Source of the DNA: Euperipatoides rowelli
Lineage: Eukaryota > Onychophora > Udeonychophora > Euonychophora > Peripatopsidae
Assembly (NCBI GenBank): GCA_003024985.2
Contig: PXIH01S0000747.1
Reading direction: 5' to 3' (one strand)
DNA: 10,027 nt
This document shows positions 1-7,577 of the stretch, piece by piece. Position 1 is the stretch's first letter. Every line of letters starts with the position of its first letter. The translations under genes were made by a program, and so were the position numbers. The notes beneath the pieces were generated by a model. That model was not told the DNA's origin, did not search any database, and worked only from the letters and a program-made list of their open reading frames with translations.

Positions 1-666
1 TAATAATATAAAATTTAATTAAAAGGTGTAGATGTGTCCCTTTGCTAAGCATTTAGCATAAATTTCTGTCTTGGCGTTCGCATATAATCAATTAAGAGAA
101 TGAGAAACACGCGGTTAACAGATTAAAAATAAAGTCAGATTTTGCCATTCCAATACTAACCTCAACAATTTTAATGAAAAACATAGTTTTTATAAAGAAA
201 ATATAGAATTATCAAAACAAATGACAACCATTTTGTTAATCCCGCAGACACACTTGCTAAAGATTAATTGGTCAAACAATCACCAGAGTCGGAGAGATAT
301 ACAATTGTGTTGAATAAGATATAATTTAAATATAAATTAAAAATATTAATGAAGAAGCCATCCAAGTGATTGCCAGTACTAAATAAATATTTTCCAGGGT
401 TTTAAAGAAAAATTTTAATCATTAAATTGATTAAAAAGTGATATCCAATCAGAGCTCTGCTCTATCTACCAACGAAACAAAACAACGAACTTGATTTTAG
501 AGCAAGATCAAAACGAACAATTAGGTGAATTAATTATTCATTAAAAGGGTAGGCTACTAATAAATCATTATTATATAATAAATTAAATTTCAGTGAGATT
601 TAAAAATGAATAAATTAAATGAATTTAACAAGAATAAATAATTAATTAAAACTGATATAAATTATA
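1..666. other. AT-rich leader without recognised gene
   Basis: This stretch precedes the first gag-like codon at 667. It is AT-rich and dense in stops in every frame. If the retrotransposon is complete on this side, the 5' LTR and primer binding site should lie here or just upstream. I looked for a TGG-initiated tRNA-complementary site and for text shared with the 3' flank at 5382-6500 and found neither convincingly. A TGGCGTTCG-like string near 72 is too weak to call. Confidence 0.4.
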
Positions 667-1640
667 ATGGCTGAGATTTCTGCAATACCCAGCGAACTGT
701 TTGCAGGGAATGGAAGCCTAAAGGATGATGACTCAATTGCAGTCCCCGAGCAGTTGAGCCAGCCCGTTGAAAATAGCATAAAAATCAATGGAGCAGTAAC
801 CGAACTAATGAAGCTCCGAAACGAACTAGTTAGCTGAGCGGCTACAATTAAAAAACAATTGATAAATTTCTGTAAAGACAAAAATACTGGAGGGGATGAA
901 GACATTATAGAGGCAGAAGTAGCTAAAGAATTAGAATGATTAAAAATAGCTAGTGACAAATTAAAGCCCTCACCTGGTAGGGTCAGGATAAAACAATGGC
1001 TAGATAATAATTCCCAATTTGTGCCACCAAACACCCCGAAATGAACCAATTTCAGAGGAATTAGACCTCAGGTGAAGAAATTGACCTTAGTTGAACAGGT
1101 AACTTTCCTACCTGATTATGTCAGTTTGTTCAAGGGCAGTGCTTTACAAATAGTGTTGGTGTTTAATCTCATGGAAGGGGATACACGAGTGTAAGAGATG
1201 GGTTGCTGCTTTCCGCACCATAGCATGCAAAAACATGTGGAATGATAATTCCATGAGATATGCATTTGACCAAATTGGCTGCAAAGCCAAGAGCTATCTA
1301 TTTTAGAGGACTCGGAAATGATGACCTTACTATTGACCAACGTCTGGAGGAGTTCGTAAAAATTTTCTCTCACACTCCCAAACGTAAGGACAAAATTCCA
1401 CAATTTCTGGGATGCATGCAGTTGGAAAATGAGCCAGTTATTGAGTACAAATGGCATCTAATAGCCATGGCTAGGTGTCATCTTGAGAAGCTGGGAGAAA
1501 AGACCCTAGTATATTACGAATTTCTGCTCGATCAGTTCATACGTGGATTGAGAACACCTATCCGAGTAGAGGTAGTGAGACACAGTCGTACAGTTTTTGG
1601 AGGGGCGGTTGAGTTAGCGAATGAAGCATGAAAATTCAAA
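667..1640 (+). pseudogene. gag: Broken gag (capsid) gene of the retrotransposon
   Basis: The likely start is the ATG at 667, opening MAEISAIPSELF; the frame then runs to about 1180 through three in-frame TGA stops (835, 937, 1042). The signal shifts frame between about 1140 and 1190, where a W-containing segment (CKRWVAAFRT) resembles the start of a capsid domain, and shifts again near 1300. The last segment, to 1631, has the L-D-Q-F-I-R-G-L pattern and trailing E-L-A-N-E-A typical of retrotransposon Gag capsids, which assemble the particle around the RNA. I see no CCHC zinc knuckle here or in the linker to the protease, so this Gag may belong to a clade without one or the motif has decayed. 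The assignment rests on position upstream of protease and the capsid-like pattern. Confidence 0.7.
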
Positions 1641-1644
1641 CCAA

Positions 1645-1953
1645 GTGACATCCAAAATTAAAAAAATTAGTCAAATATTACCCAGTGTGGGAGTAAATAC
1701 TAATTCAAATAAAAATAGACCTAAACAGACTATAATTAACGAGCAAAACATAAATAAAATTTCAAGAAAGGCTGCTAAACTTCCTAGTGTTTAATTAGAT
1801 CACCTGACAGGTGACGAAAACAGCAATATTAATTCAGTAAAAATGAAACGGTCTAAGAATGAATGCAATACCCAGTCAGCAGTAGCTATTAGCATTTATA
1901 AAATATAAAATACAAAAATATCAAATGGTCATAATAAAAATATAGAAATAATA
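1645..1953 (+). pseudogene. Gag C-terminal / Gag-Pol linker relic
   Basis: From about 1645 one frame runs in phase with the protease segment that starts at 1954, interrupted by two TAA stops. The encoded residues are rich in Lys, Asn, Ser and Ile, fitting a basic nucleocapsid-like or linker segment but showing no cysteine array. Continuity of frame into the protease suggests that gag and pol were a single frame at this junction, or that the shift lies further upstream. Function is inferred only from position. Confidence 0.5.
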
Positions 1954-2330
1954 ATGCCTTTTGAGGCTCAATTTAAACATAAACCCATAATTAAAGTATT
2001 AATTTTTGATCTATTATACAATGCTTTATTAGATAGTGGATCTGAATTTACATTAATAGATTCTGCTTGCATAGATAAAAGTACATTAACGTATGTAAGT
2101 GATGAGGTGATCATCACCTCTCCGTTGACAGATGAAACAATGTCCGGATATAATGCATTAGTAAATATCACTTGATGGCGGTGAAATTTTACAAAAGGCT
2201 TGCGTGGCTCCAATTTTAAATAATTATGACTTCCAAGTGATGGATTATAACCATCAAATAGTCCAGTTCAATTTATCAGATGATCCTCAAATGCTGAAAT
2301 TAATAAGGTAAGAATTAATAAATGTGGTAT
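1954..2330 (+). pseudogene. Retropepsin-type aspartic protease domain
   Basis: About 27 residues into the segment from 1954 the sequence LLDSGSEFTLID shows the D-S/T-G active site of a retroviral-type aspartic protease, flanked by hydrophobic residues as expected. The enzyme acts as a dimer and cuts the Gag-Pol polyprotein. The catalytic Asp is retained. The reading frame breaks near 2170, and a neighbouring frame continues with a hydrophobic pattern to a TAA at about 2309. The length of roughly 100-120 residues fits the family. The stretch 2330-2500 has no frame I can assign and is presumably decayed protease to reverse transcriptase linker. Confidence 0.75.
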
Positions 2331-2504
2331 GTGTAATGCGTTCACATTGGGCCATCACAACAGTAATAATGATCAATTATATAAATTATTTGCTCTAGAT
2401 CACCTGCCTTGTTAAGCAAATTTAAAGGAATAATTAACAGAAATAAAATTATATTACTTGATGTGTCCTTAATGACGTGCTAATGTGGAACCTTTCGATC
2501 CTAA

Positions 2505-3315
2505 ATTTACTGATGACCGCAGTGTCTATCAAAAGCAATACTGAATTCCACATGCCCTATACAAGCCTTTAAAACGTAAATGAGCACAATATGAAAGGCA
2601 GGAATCATTGTAAAAACTAATAGTCAATCCAATGTGCCAATTTTAGTACTGCCAAAGGACAAATAATTGAAAGATCTCCGTATTGTGATGGATTTAAGAA
2701 AGGTGAATACCCGGATTGAACCTTTCAAGTATCCGTTATTACGTACCCAAGACATATTGCTTCTTCTTGGTGGCGCCACATGCTTTTCAAGCCTAAATCT
2801 CAATAACGGTAATTTCAATGTTAAGTTAGCCGAACATGCGCAAAAACACTTTGCTATAGAGTTGCCCTGGAATCGTTATCAGCTGACCTGGCTCCCACTA
2901 GGTCTAGCATCATCATCCAGGGTTTTTCAACAAATAATAAATGGCGTCTTGTCTAAAATTAAATCAGACAATAATGTAATAGCCTACTTAGATGGTATAC
3001 TAATCGTAACTAAGACTAAGGAAGAACATATGACCGTAAGTACTAACAGCATTAAAGGAAGCAAATTTAGCAATAAAGCCCTCTAAATTTAAATTTTTTG
3101 CAAGTTCCTTAAACTTTTTAGGCCATGCTTGGACAAGGACGGTTGTAAGCCTATACACAATAACGTTCAAGCCATAATAGACTATCCACGTCCATATACT
3201 GTCAAACAGGTAAGATGATTTTTGGGGTGTATAGGAGGATGTTACAGGCGATTCATTAGTAATTTTACAGAATTAGCTGCCCCATTCTTAATTTCTATAA
3301 TTTAATAAAAAAAAA
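2505..3315 (+). pseudogene. pol: Reverse transcriptase domain, catalytically dead
   Basis: The domain begins about 2512 with a Y-x-I-P-x-A-L motif in which the conserved Arg codon is TGA (2542-2544). It continues after a frameshift near 2590 as AGIIVKTNSQS, then passes a TAA (2664-2666) into DLRIVMDLRKVN. TTG at 2667 is not a true start. Motif A reads FSSLNL, where the catalytic Asp is Asn (AAT, 2796-2798). The later LPLGLA and FQQIING match the PFGL and FQ blocks. Motif C reads AYLDG, where the second Asp of the usual Y-x-D-D is Gly (GGT, 2994-2996). Frameshifts near 3015-3050 and 3128 separate the thumb region, recognisable by NFLGH and RRFISNF, which also has a TGA at 3216. Two of three catalytic Asp residues are lost, so polymerase activity is impossible for this copy. 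Confidence 0.92.
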
Positions 3316-3317
3316 CT

Positions 3318-3775
3318 CAACTAAAAAAATACAGTGGTTGACTGAACAGAGACCGCTTTTCAAACATTAAAAGATAAATTGCTGATGTACCCAGATTTTT
3401 CAAAACCGATTTACCTCACCACAGATGCAATTAATATTGGCATAGGCGGTGTGGTGCAACAAAAGGATGACAACGGGTTTTTCAGGCGTATAGCCTATTG
3501 TGGACGTAAGCTGAATAAGGCTGAAATGAACTAGGCCACAATATTGAAAAAGAGGCTCTTGCTTTTGTGCATTCGGTAAAAATTTTTAGACATTTTATAT
3601 AAGGATATGAAATAATCCACATAAACTATTGACATATTTATTTGAATTTAAAAACAATAATACCAGAATAATACATTGGATTTTAGCCATACAGGAAAGC
3701 GGAATAAAATCGGAGCACATAAAAGGCAAAAATAACGGATAGCCGACTGGTTATCGCGCATGCACGCCGAACCGA
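3318..3775 (+). pseudogene. RNase H domain
   Basis: The segment starts with a W-T-like stretch and LKDKLLMYPDFSKP, followed by YLTTDAINIGIGGVV, the T-D-A-S-x-x-G-x-G-x-V-L motif of gypsy RNase H; the catalytic Asp is kept at 3424-3426. IAYCGRKLNKAEMN matches the conserved S-R-x-L-x-x-x-E-x-N-Y block, but the following codon is TAG (3532-3534). A shifted frame then gives IEKEALAFV, the E-K-E-x-L-A block. After more decay, ADWLSR at about 3742-3759 closes the domain. RNase H removes the RNA strand of the hybrid during reverse transcription. At least one frameshift and several stops inactivate it. Confidence 0.88.
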
Positions 3776-4215
3776 CCACCTTCGAGTGTAGCGCCCTCAA
3801 ATTTGATTTAAAAGAAAACTCATTAACCATCGCTCGTATGCGATGTGCACAAAAAAATGACATTGAATGACAAGCAATATTACAGCAGATTAAAGATAAA
3901 AAAATTATAGATGCTGAATATAAATTAGATAAAAATGAATTAATAATACAGCACATTAAAAGCATGCGTGATAACACTGGTCTACCTAAATATTGCATTC
4001 TCGTTCCCGATACCATAAAACATGCGGTACTGTATAATTACCATGATGGCCCATCATCTGGACACATAGGTTATGACAAAATATTGTGGAAAATTTGCTT
4101 AAATTACACATAGAAAACCATGTGCACTGACATTAAAAATTATATACAAACATGTCACCTTTGCCAGAGTAGAAACTTAGCTCGTACTAAAGCCCTATTT
4201 TCAGCCTGTTAAACC
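3776..4215 (+). pseudogene. Integrase N-terminal HHCC zinc domain
   Basis: One frame from the end of RNase H to about 4200 encodes the linker and the integrase zinc domain. The zinc ligands are intact: His at 4042-4044, His at 4063-4065, Cys at 4153-4155 and Cys at 4162-4164, giving H-x6-H-x29-C-x2-C, within the normal spacing. The flanking HDGPSSGHIGYDK fits the H-x-x-x-x-G-H-x-G motif of Ty3/gypsy integrases. In-frame stops are TGA at 3868-3870 and TAG at 4111-4113. A frameshift in the T-rich stretch near 4197 separates it from the catalytic core. This domain helps multimerise integrase on the cDNA ends. Confidence 0.88.
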
Positions 4216-4735
4216 AGCCACACGACCTTTTTCAAAATTATCCATGGGTCTCATTGGTCCCATAACAAATTCAAGACGTGGAAATAAATATATCATCCTT
4301 TGGACGGATAATTTTACATGATTCTCCATAGGATCCGCGTTACATAACATTGAGGCCGAGACAATAGTAAATGATTATATGCATAACGTTTACACTAAAT
4401 ATGGAGGCTCAGAAATTATTGTGACCGATAACGGTAGTCAATTTAAAACAGGAAAAATATTCAATTCCTTATGTAAAAGTTTAAAAATTTGGCACATAAA
4501 ATCATCACCCTACCATCCAGCTGGTAATAGTTTGGCAGAAAGAGCTAATGGCAAGCTAATTAACCTAATTTCAAAGATTGGGATATGGCGCTCCGATACA
4601 CCATTTATGCACTCAATACTACCATACATGGCTCCACGAACGAGAGCCCTTTCTACTTACTGCATGCGTTCGATCCCATTCAGGGACACNAACTAATTAA
4701 TGAATCTATTCATAAAGGATCCAACATTAACAAAT
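4205..4735 (+). pseudogene. Integrase DDE catalytic core, first Asp lost
   Basis: The core opens with a Q-P-V-K-P-A linker and SMGLIGPI, where gypsy integrases normally have M-D-x-x-G-P; the expected catalytic Asp is Gly (GGT, 4247-4249). The second Asp is at 4427-4429 in IVTDNGSQF, 60 codons downstream, and the Glu is at 4538-4540 in LAERANGKL, 37 codons later, so the spacing is typical. A TGA lies at 4319-4321. Near 4611 the frame shifts, and a neighbouring frame continues with a match to the N-T-T-x-H-x-S-T-x-x-S-P-F block and a following D-P. An ambiguous base sits at 4690. Integrase inserts the cDNA into host DNA; loss of the first acidic residue would abolish this. Confidence 0.9.
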
Positions 4736-5190
4736 TTGTAAAAAATATTTGAGCGAATGGAGAATACTCGCGCTCAAGTCATCGAAAATCTAACAAATTC
4801 CTCCATAAACGCATGTAGAAATAAAAACAATAGATGCATGCGCGAGTTTACAGTAGGCCAGTTGGTACTAATAACCGTCCCGACCAGTTACTCTGGTCCG
4901 TACAAGAAATTCTGACCAGGATATCGAGAGGTATAGAGAATAATCAAGAAATATTCTGAAATCAATTTCTTAGTAAGGCACACAATTAAAAATAGTGACA
5001 CGAAACACGTTCACATAGACAGGATAAAACCTTATTTTCCACGTAAGACGTTTGATGATGCAGTGCCGGAAATAATTGACGAAAGTAAGCTTCGTGAAAG
5101 TCCAGAACCCACCATTTTTGAAACACAAAGTGGCGGAGAAATAAATAGTTGCGAAAGACATGATCCAAATGACAGATTGTTTGTTTTGTA
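4736..5190 (+). pseudogene. Integrase C-terminal (GPY/F-like) domain
   Basis: A single frame from about 4746 to a TAA near 5190 encodes the end of integrase. It contains FTVGQLVL, SGPYKKF and later VHIDRIKPYFPR, matching the order G-D-x-V, G-P-Y/F and H-x-x-x-L-K-P-Y of Ty3/gypsy integrase C-termini. Two stops interrupt it: TGA at 4913-4915 right after KKF and TAG at 4934-4936. The acidic and Pro/Ser-rich stretch that follows is usual for this region. The domain binds DNA and contributes to target choice in the family. Confidence 0.82.
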
Positions 5191-5381
5191 ATCATAATCT
5201 ATTAGACAATCAGCATAGAGAAACAAAATTGAGAGAGGTCCAGAGCCTTGAGAGTCCTAGAGAAGAGAGTGGAAAGAGATATAACTTAAGGCCTAAGAAG
5301 GCCAGGTCAAAGGGACCTAGAGTGGTGTTAAATAAACATCAGGAGGAGAGAGAGGATATGATGAACGCACAATTTTTTTAG
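5160..5381 (+). pseudogene. Pol C-terminal basic tail with RYNLRP motif
   Basis: A frame of 73 codons overlaps the integrase end by a +1-type shift and stops at a TAG at 5379-5381. The most telling part is GKRYNLRPKKARSK, since R-Y-N-L-R-P is a recurring motif at the very end of gypsy-type Pol. A Gln/Glu/Arg-rich stretch follows, so this is a charged and probably disordered tail. It is unlikely to be a separate gene: it is more simply the last part of pol after one frameshift. The purine-rich stretch AGGAGGAGAGAGAGG at 5341-5355 sits inside it. Confidence 0.65.
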
Positions 5382-5577
5382 ATCTTTTTTGAAATCCACA
5401 TTGGATTTATTATAGAGGTTTAATGGATGTGTAATTGAAATATAATTGGTGAATCAAATATTTTTTTCACATGTTGGTTGGTTTCTAGTCTAAATAAAAT
5501 TAATAAGGAAAATTTTTAATAATGAGTTAAATAAATAAATGAAGCAAAATATTGTGGATATGTTGGCCAAGAGAGTC

Positions 5578-5783
5578 GAGTGATTATTGCGGTCGACATT
5601 ATTGGTAATAGTTTTGGGGACAACTGTAATTTGATTTTCTCACTTAGAGTAATAGTGGAGAGGTCGGACTGCAGTAGGAATAGTAATTTTATTTTTCCAC
5701 TAGAGTAATGGAGGAGAGATTGGATTGCACCAGACTTGTGGTTTGGTTTTCTCGCCTCGAGTGATGTTTGGGGATACCATGCC
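5578..5783. repeat. Degenerate tandem repeat, 56-69 bp period
   Basis: The anchor GAGTRAT recurs at 5578, 5647, 5703 and 5759, so the periods are 69, 56 and 56 bases. Each unit goes from this anchor through a GGAGAG or GGGGA stretch to a T-rich TTTTCTC/TTTTTCC end followed by CACTA/CACTTA or GCCTC. Units 2 and 3 are clearly alignable; units 1 and 4 are more diverged and unit 4 is cut short. Such subrepeats are common in the untranslated regions and LTR U3 parts of retrotransposons. Confidence 0.7.
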
Positions 5784-6055
5784 ACATTGATATAAATAAA
5801 ATATGCATAGTATAAGTATCNGAGTCGGATGTTTTAGCAACATGTGGGGAATGATTTTTAATGGGCTTTAAATAATCATTACACACAAATATAATAAATA
5901 AAAATTTAGAATAAAGGAGCACCAAATTTTTGTCAATTAGGCACATAAGCACTTAAAAAATTTTCCATGTGTTTTGAGTAATTGGGGAATAATTGTGTAA
6001 TGAATGAGTGATAATTTCTTTGCTGAAATAAGCAAGTGTGAGGGTAATTGAAGTG

Positions 6056-6074
6056 TTCCCTCCCCCTTTCTTTT
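6056..6074 (-). other. Polypurine tract (minus strand)
   Basis: Nineteen consecutive pyrimidines on the + strand give an uninterrupted A/G tract on the minus strand, reading AAAAGAAAGGGGGAGGGAA. This has the form of a retroelement plus-strand primer, A-rich then G-rich. It is antisense to the gypsy relic, so it would belong to another element or be chance. It is not followed by an obvious TG LTR end. Confidence 0.35.
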
Positions 6075-6078
6075 GAAG

Positions 6079-6090
6079 AGTTGCGCAACT
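6079..6090. repeat. 12-bp perfect palindrome
   Basis: AGTTGCGCAACT is self-complementary and is followed directly by a run of eleven A. It lies five bases from the polypurine tract. No protein that binds it is known to me; it may be a dimer-binding site or chance. Confidence 0.5.
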
Positions 6091-6211
6091 AAAAAAAAAA
6101 ATCTTTAAAAACTCCCATTATTTCTAATTAATAATAATAATAATAAATGTATAGATAAATAATATAATTAAATAAAGCTAAAGCGAATTAAAATAGTGAG
6201 TTTCATAATAG

Positions 6212-6486
6212 CTAATTGCTGATGAACTGATTGAAATATTAGAAGCAGCCTAAATGTTAAACCAACAAGAGTGCAATTTAATGGTTTTTATATTAAGGGG
6301 ACCTGTGTCTCCAAATATTGACATTTTTTAAATTATATAAGTGCCAACAACTAATATGAAAATTTGTGGCCTATTGAGCGAATGTTTAGGCAGGTAGCTA
6401 ATGATCTCTTGCAAGGAAGAATGATAAGGGGATTGCACAGAGATTACGGCTGGTCAGCTAGGAATATTTGGTTCGAGGGCTCATAG
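6212..6486 (+). pseudogene. Unrecognised coding relic, + strand arm of a convergent pair
   Basis: Three short segments look coding. A 13-codon segment at 6212-6253 (LIADELIEILEAA) ends at TAA, an ATG frame of 25 codons runs 6254-6331 in the same phase, and after a shift an open segment runs 6355-6486. The last has an ATG at 6382 and 34 codons to a TAG at 6484-6486, with MFRQVANDLLQGRM followed by a Trp- and Arg-rich end. Amphipathic helices and mixed codon use set it apart from the AT-rich surroundings. An AATAAA follows the stop by 35 bases. I do not recognise the family. It could be a fragment of a host gene exon, a DNA virus or another transposon. Confidence 0.4.
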
Positions 6487-6520
6487 ATTAAAATAATAAT
6501 CGTATTTTTTGATTGTTTTT

Positions 6521-6526
6521 AATAAA
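6521..6526 (+). promoter_or_regulatory. Polyadenylation signal AATAAA (+ strand)
   Basis: AATAAA lies 35 bases after the TAG of the + strand relic and is followed by a GT-rich stretch (GTGTGTTT), which is the usual downstream element of metazoan polyadenylation sites. In AT-rich DNA the hexamer is common, so the position and the GT-rich follow-up are what support it. Confidence 0.45.
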
Positions 6527-6535
6527 TACTGTGTG

Positions 6536-6541
6536 TTTATT
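6536..6541 (-). promoter_or_regulatory. Polyadenylation signal AATAAA (- strand)
   Basis: TTTATT on the + strand is AATAAA on the minus strand. It sits about 50 bases beyond the stop of the minus-strand relic and faces the + strand signal with only nine bases between them. The two transcripts would overlap at their 3' ends. Confidence 0.45.
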
Positions 6542-6591
6542 AAGCTTTACCCATTATATCGGAAGCCCAGTAAAATTGCTGATTAACCTGT

Positions 6592-6825
6592 TTATGGATC
6601 TACTTCCATTAGATCGTCCTCTGGAGCATCTACCTCCATGGGAGTTGTTGTGTCCACGTGGAGAGGCTGCTGTCATTGGGGTAGTGTAACTGATGGCTCG
6701 GACGGAAATGTGGAAATGGTGAGATGGTTAAATAAATCGGCAATCAAATTAGCAATGAGATCCATCGTGATCAAATTTATTTTTGTAACTGATTGAAAAT
6801 TAATCTGAAGTTTTAATGTAATTAG
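6592..6825 (-). pseudogene. Unrecognised coding relic with acidic tail, - strand arm of a convergent pair
   Basis: A minus-strand frame stays open from 6825 down to a TAA at 6592-6594, with one internal TGA (6673-6675). An ATG at 6763-6765 gives a 58-codon reading unit including stops. The N-terminal part is hydrophobic and helix-like (MDLIANLIADLFNH), then Pro/Ser/Thr-rich. The C-terminus is strongly acidic, with MEVD occurring twice (PMEVDAPEDD and LMEVDP) just before the stop. An acidic tail ending exactly at a stop, with AATAAA about 50 bases on, argues for a real 3' end of a gene. I do not recognise the protein. The single TGA follows CAA in an otherwise open frame, so this is a lightly decayed relic or a short exon. 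Confidence 0.45.
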
Positions 6826-6828
6826 TCA

Positions 6829-7190
6829 TGATTGGGGAAAAAATATATGACCGTGGGACATCAAAATTAGAAATTTTGATCGAAGTTGAAACAAAAGGAT
6901 TGAAGGGATTAGAGTTGTAAAAATCAGTCACAGGAAGGCGCTATATGAGAATAGCATGGGGAGTTTTGTTTGCTTATCGTTTTCTAAGACGTCTAAAGAG
7001 GGCGGTCGTTTTCATCTTTTGTTCGTGGGTATGAATATGATGTCCTAATCCACTGTAGAAGTGGACAGACAATTGTAAACTAATACAAGGGCGAAGAACG
7101 TTTATGAGTGTTGGAGAGTTAGGTAATATAAAGAATAGGCCTATTCTGTAGTGTTAAGAGGGGAAGTCCCAAAAAGTAAAGTTTTGACTC
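6829..7190 (-). pseudogene. Possible upstream extension of the minus-strand relic
   Basis: On the minus strand two frames show coding-like stretches here. One, in phase with the acidic-tail relic, holds a hydrophobic 33-codon open segment between TGA codons at 6928-6930 and 6826-6828 and, further upstream, PSLDVLENDKQTKLP. Another carries a basic stretch ending FRRLRKR. Stops occur about every 25-30 codons, roughly half as often as I would expect by chance in such AT-rich DNA, but choosing the best frame after the fact inflates this. GC content is higher than in 7190-7580. I treat it as an undecided continuation of the minus-strand gene. Confidence 0.25.
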
Positions 7191-7577
7191 ATGAAATGAA
7201 ATATTAACTGTAATGAAATTTTTAAATTAAATTTAGGAATAAATAGATTTAGAAATTCAAATTAAGAACTAAATGAAAGAAAAATTATTGATCCTGTAGG
7301 ATTGACTACGAAATATTTAGTTAACCAAATGGTAAATTAATAAAAGAATAAGAAAATTTTTAAATGACAATAAAAAAAAAAAAATAGGGATTTATTAAAA
7401 TTTAGCAATAATTGAAATAGTATAGTGTTTCTCATGACATGTGACTAGAAAAATTGCAAATGATTATTAACAATATAATTGAAAGAAGCTAGATTGCTGA
7501 AATATTGCAATCAGCTAATTAACCTAATTACAACATGTGTCAAAACGAATATATGAACGAATCAATTAATAAATAAA
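7191..7577. other. AT-rich stretch, nothing recognised
   Basis: Very AT-rich with short A runs (for example twelve A around 7372-7383) and stops in all frames. I see no gene, RNA or repeat here. On the minus strand a TTCATTACAG near 7200-7215 has the look of a 3' splice site just upstream of the minus-strand relic, but nothing else supports an intron. Confidence 0.4.

Larger units (their letters stand above)
667..5381 (+). mobile_element. Degenerate Ty3/gypsy-type LTR retrotransposon (internal region)
   Basis: The domain order gag, protease, reverse transcriptase, RNase H, integrase is visible on one strand over 4.7 kb, which is the Ty3/gypsy order (copia elements place integrase before reverse transcriptase). 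Integrase ends with a C-terminal module containing HIDRIKPYF, and the tail has the RYNLRP string seen at the ends of many gypsy-type Pol proteins. At least five frameshifts and about twelve in-frame stops break the reading frame, and key catalytic residues are replaced. No env-like frame follows the tail. LTRs were not found, so the outer limits are those of the coding relic only. Family assignment is strong; the clade within Ty3/gypsy is not decided. Confidence 0.9.
5382..6200. other. Non-coding 3' flank of the retrotransposon
   Basis: After the pol tail there is no convincing coding frame for 800 bases. If the element is complete, the 3' LTR should begin here; I see no TG...CA boundaries and nothing matching the 5' flank. 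The stretch includes a degenerate tandem repeat, an ambiguous base at 5821, a minus-strand polypurine tract, a palindrome, an 11-A run and an AT-rich simple stretch of TAA repeats near 6130-6145. Two minus-strand open frames here are best explained by the tandem repeat, not by coding. Confidence 0.5.

Noticed and set aside
642-1049. Minus-strand open frame of 135 codons opposite the gag start
   Set aside because: It is antisense to the gag relic and arises because gag, although broken by TGA codons, still has coding composition. The product shows no motif.
3648-4016. Minus-strand open frame of 122 codons
   Set aside because: It lies opposite the RNase H and integrase linker, where the + strand shows ADWLSR and the approach to the zinc domain. 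It is a shadow frame.
667-4936. TGA read as an amino acid (stop-codon reassignment or recoding)
   Set aside because: TAA and TAG stops and several frameshifts also interrupt the same relic, so general decay explains the TGA codons better.
4970-5226. Three overlapping minus-strand frames of 63-69 codons
   Set aside because: They are antisense to the integrase C-terminal domain, which has clear motifs on the + strand.
5341-5355. Purine-rich AGGAGGAGAGAGAGG as the gypsy plus-strand primer tract
   Set aside because: It lies inside the pol tail before its stop and is not followed by an LTR-like boundary; it encodes the Glu/Arg-rich tail.
5516-5952. Two overlapping minus-strand open frames of 87-89 codons
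   Set aside because: Their repeated serine/threonine-rich strings come directly from the 56-bp tandem repeat, and one runs across an ambiguous base. There is no start context or known motif.
6468-6482. GGTTCGAGGGC resembling a tRNA B box
   Set aside because: There is no matching A box at the right distance and no cloverleaf; the bases belong to the Trp-rich end of the + strand relic.
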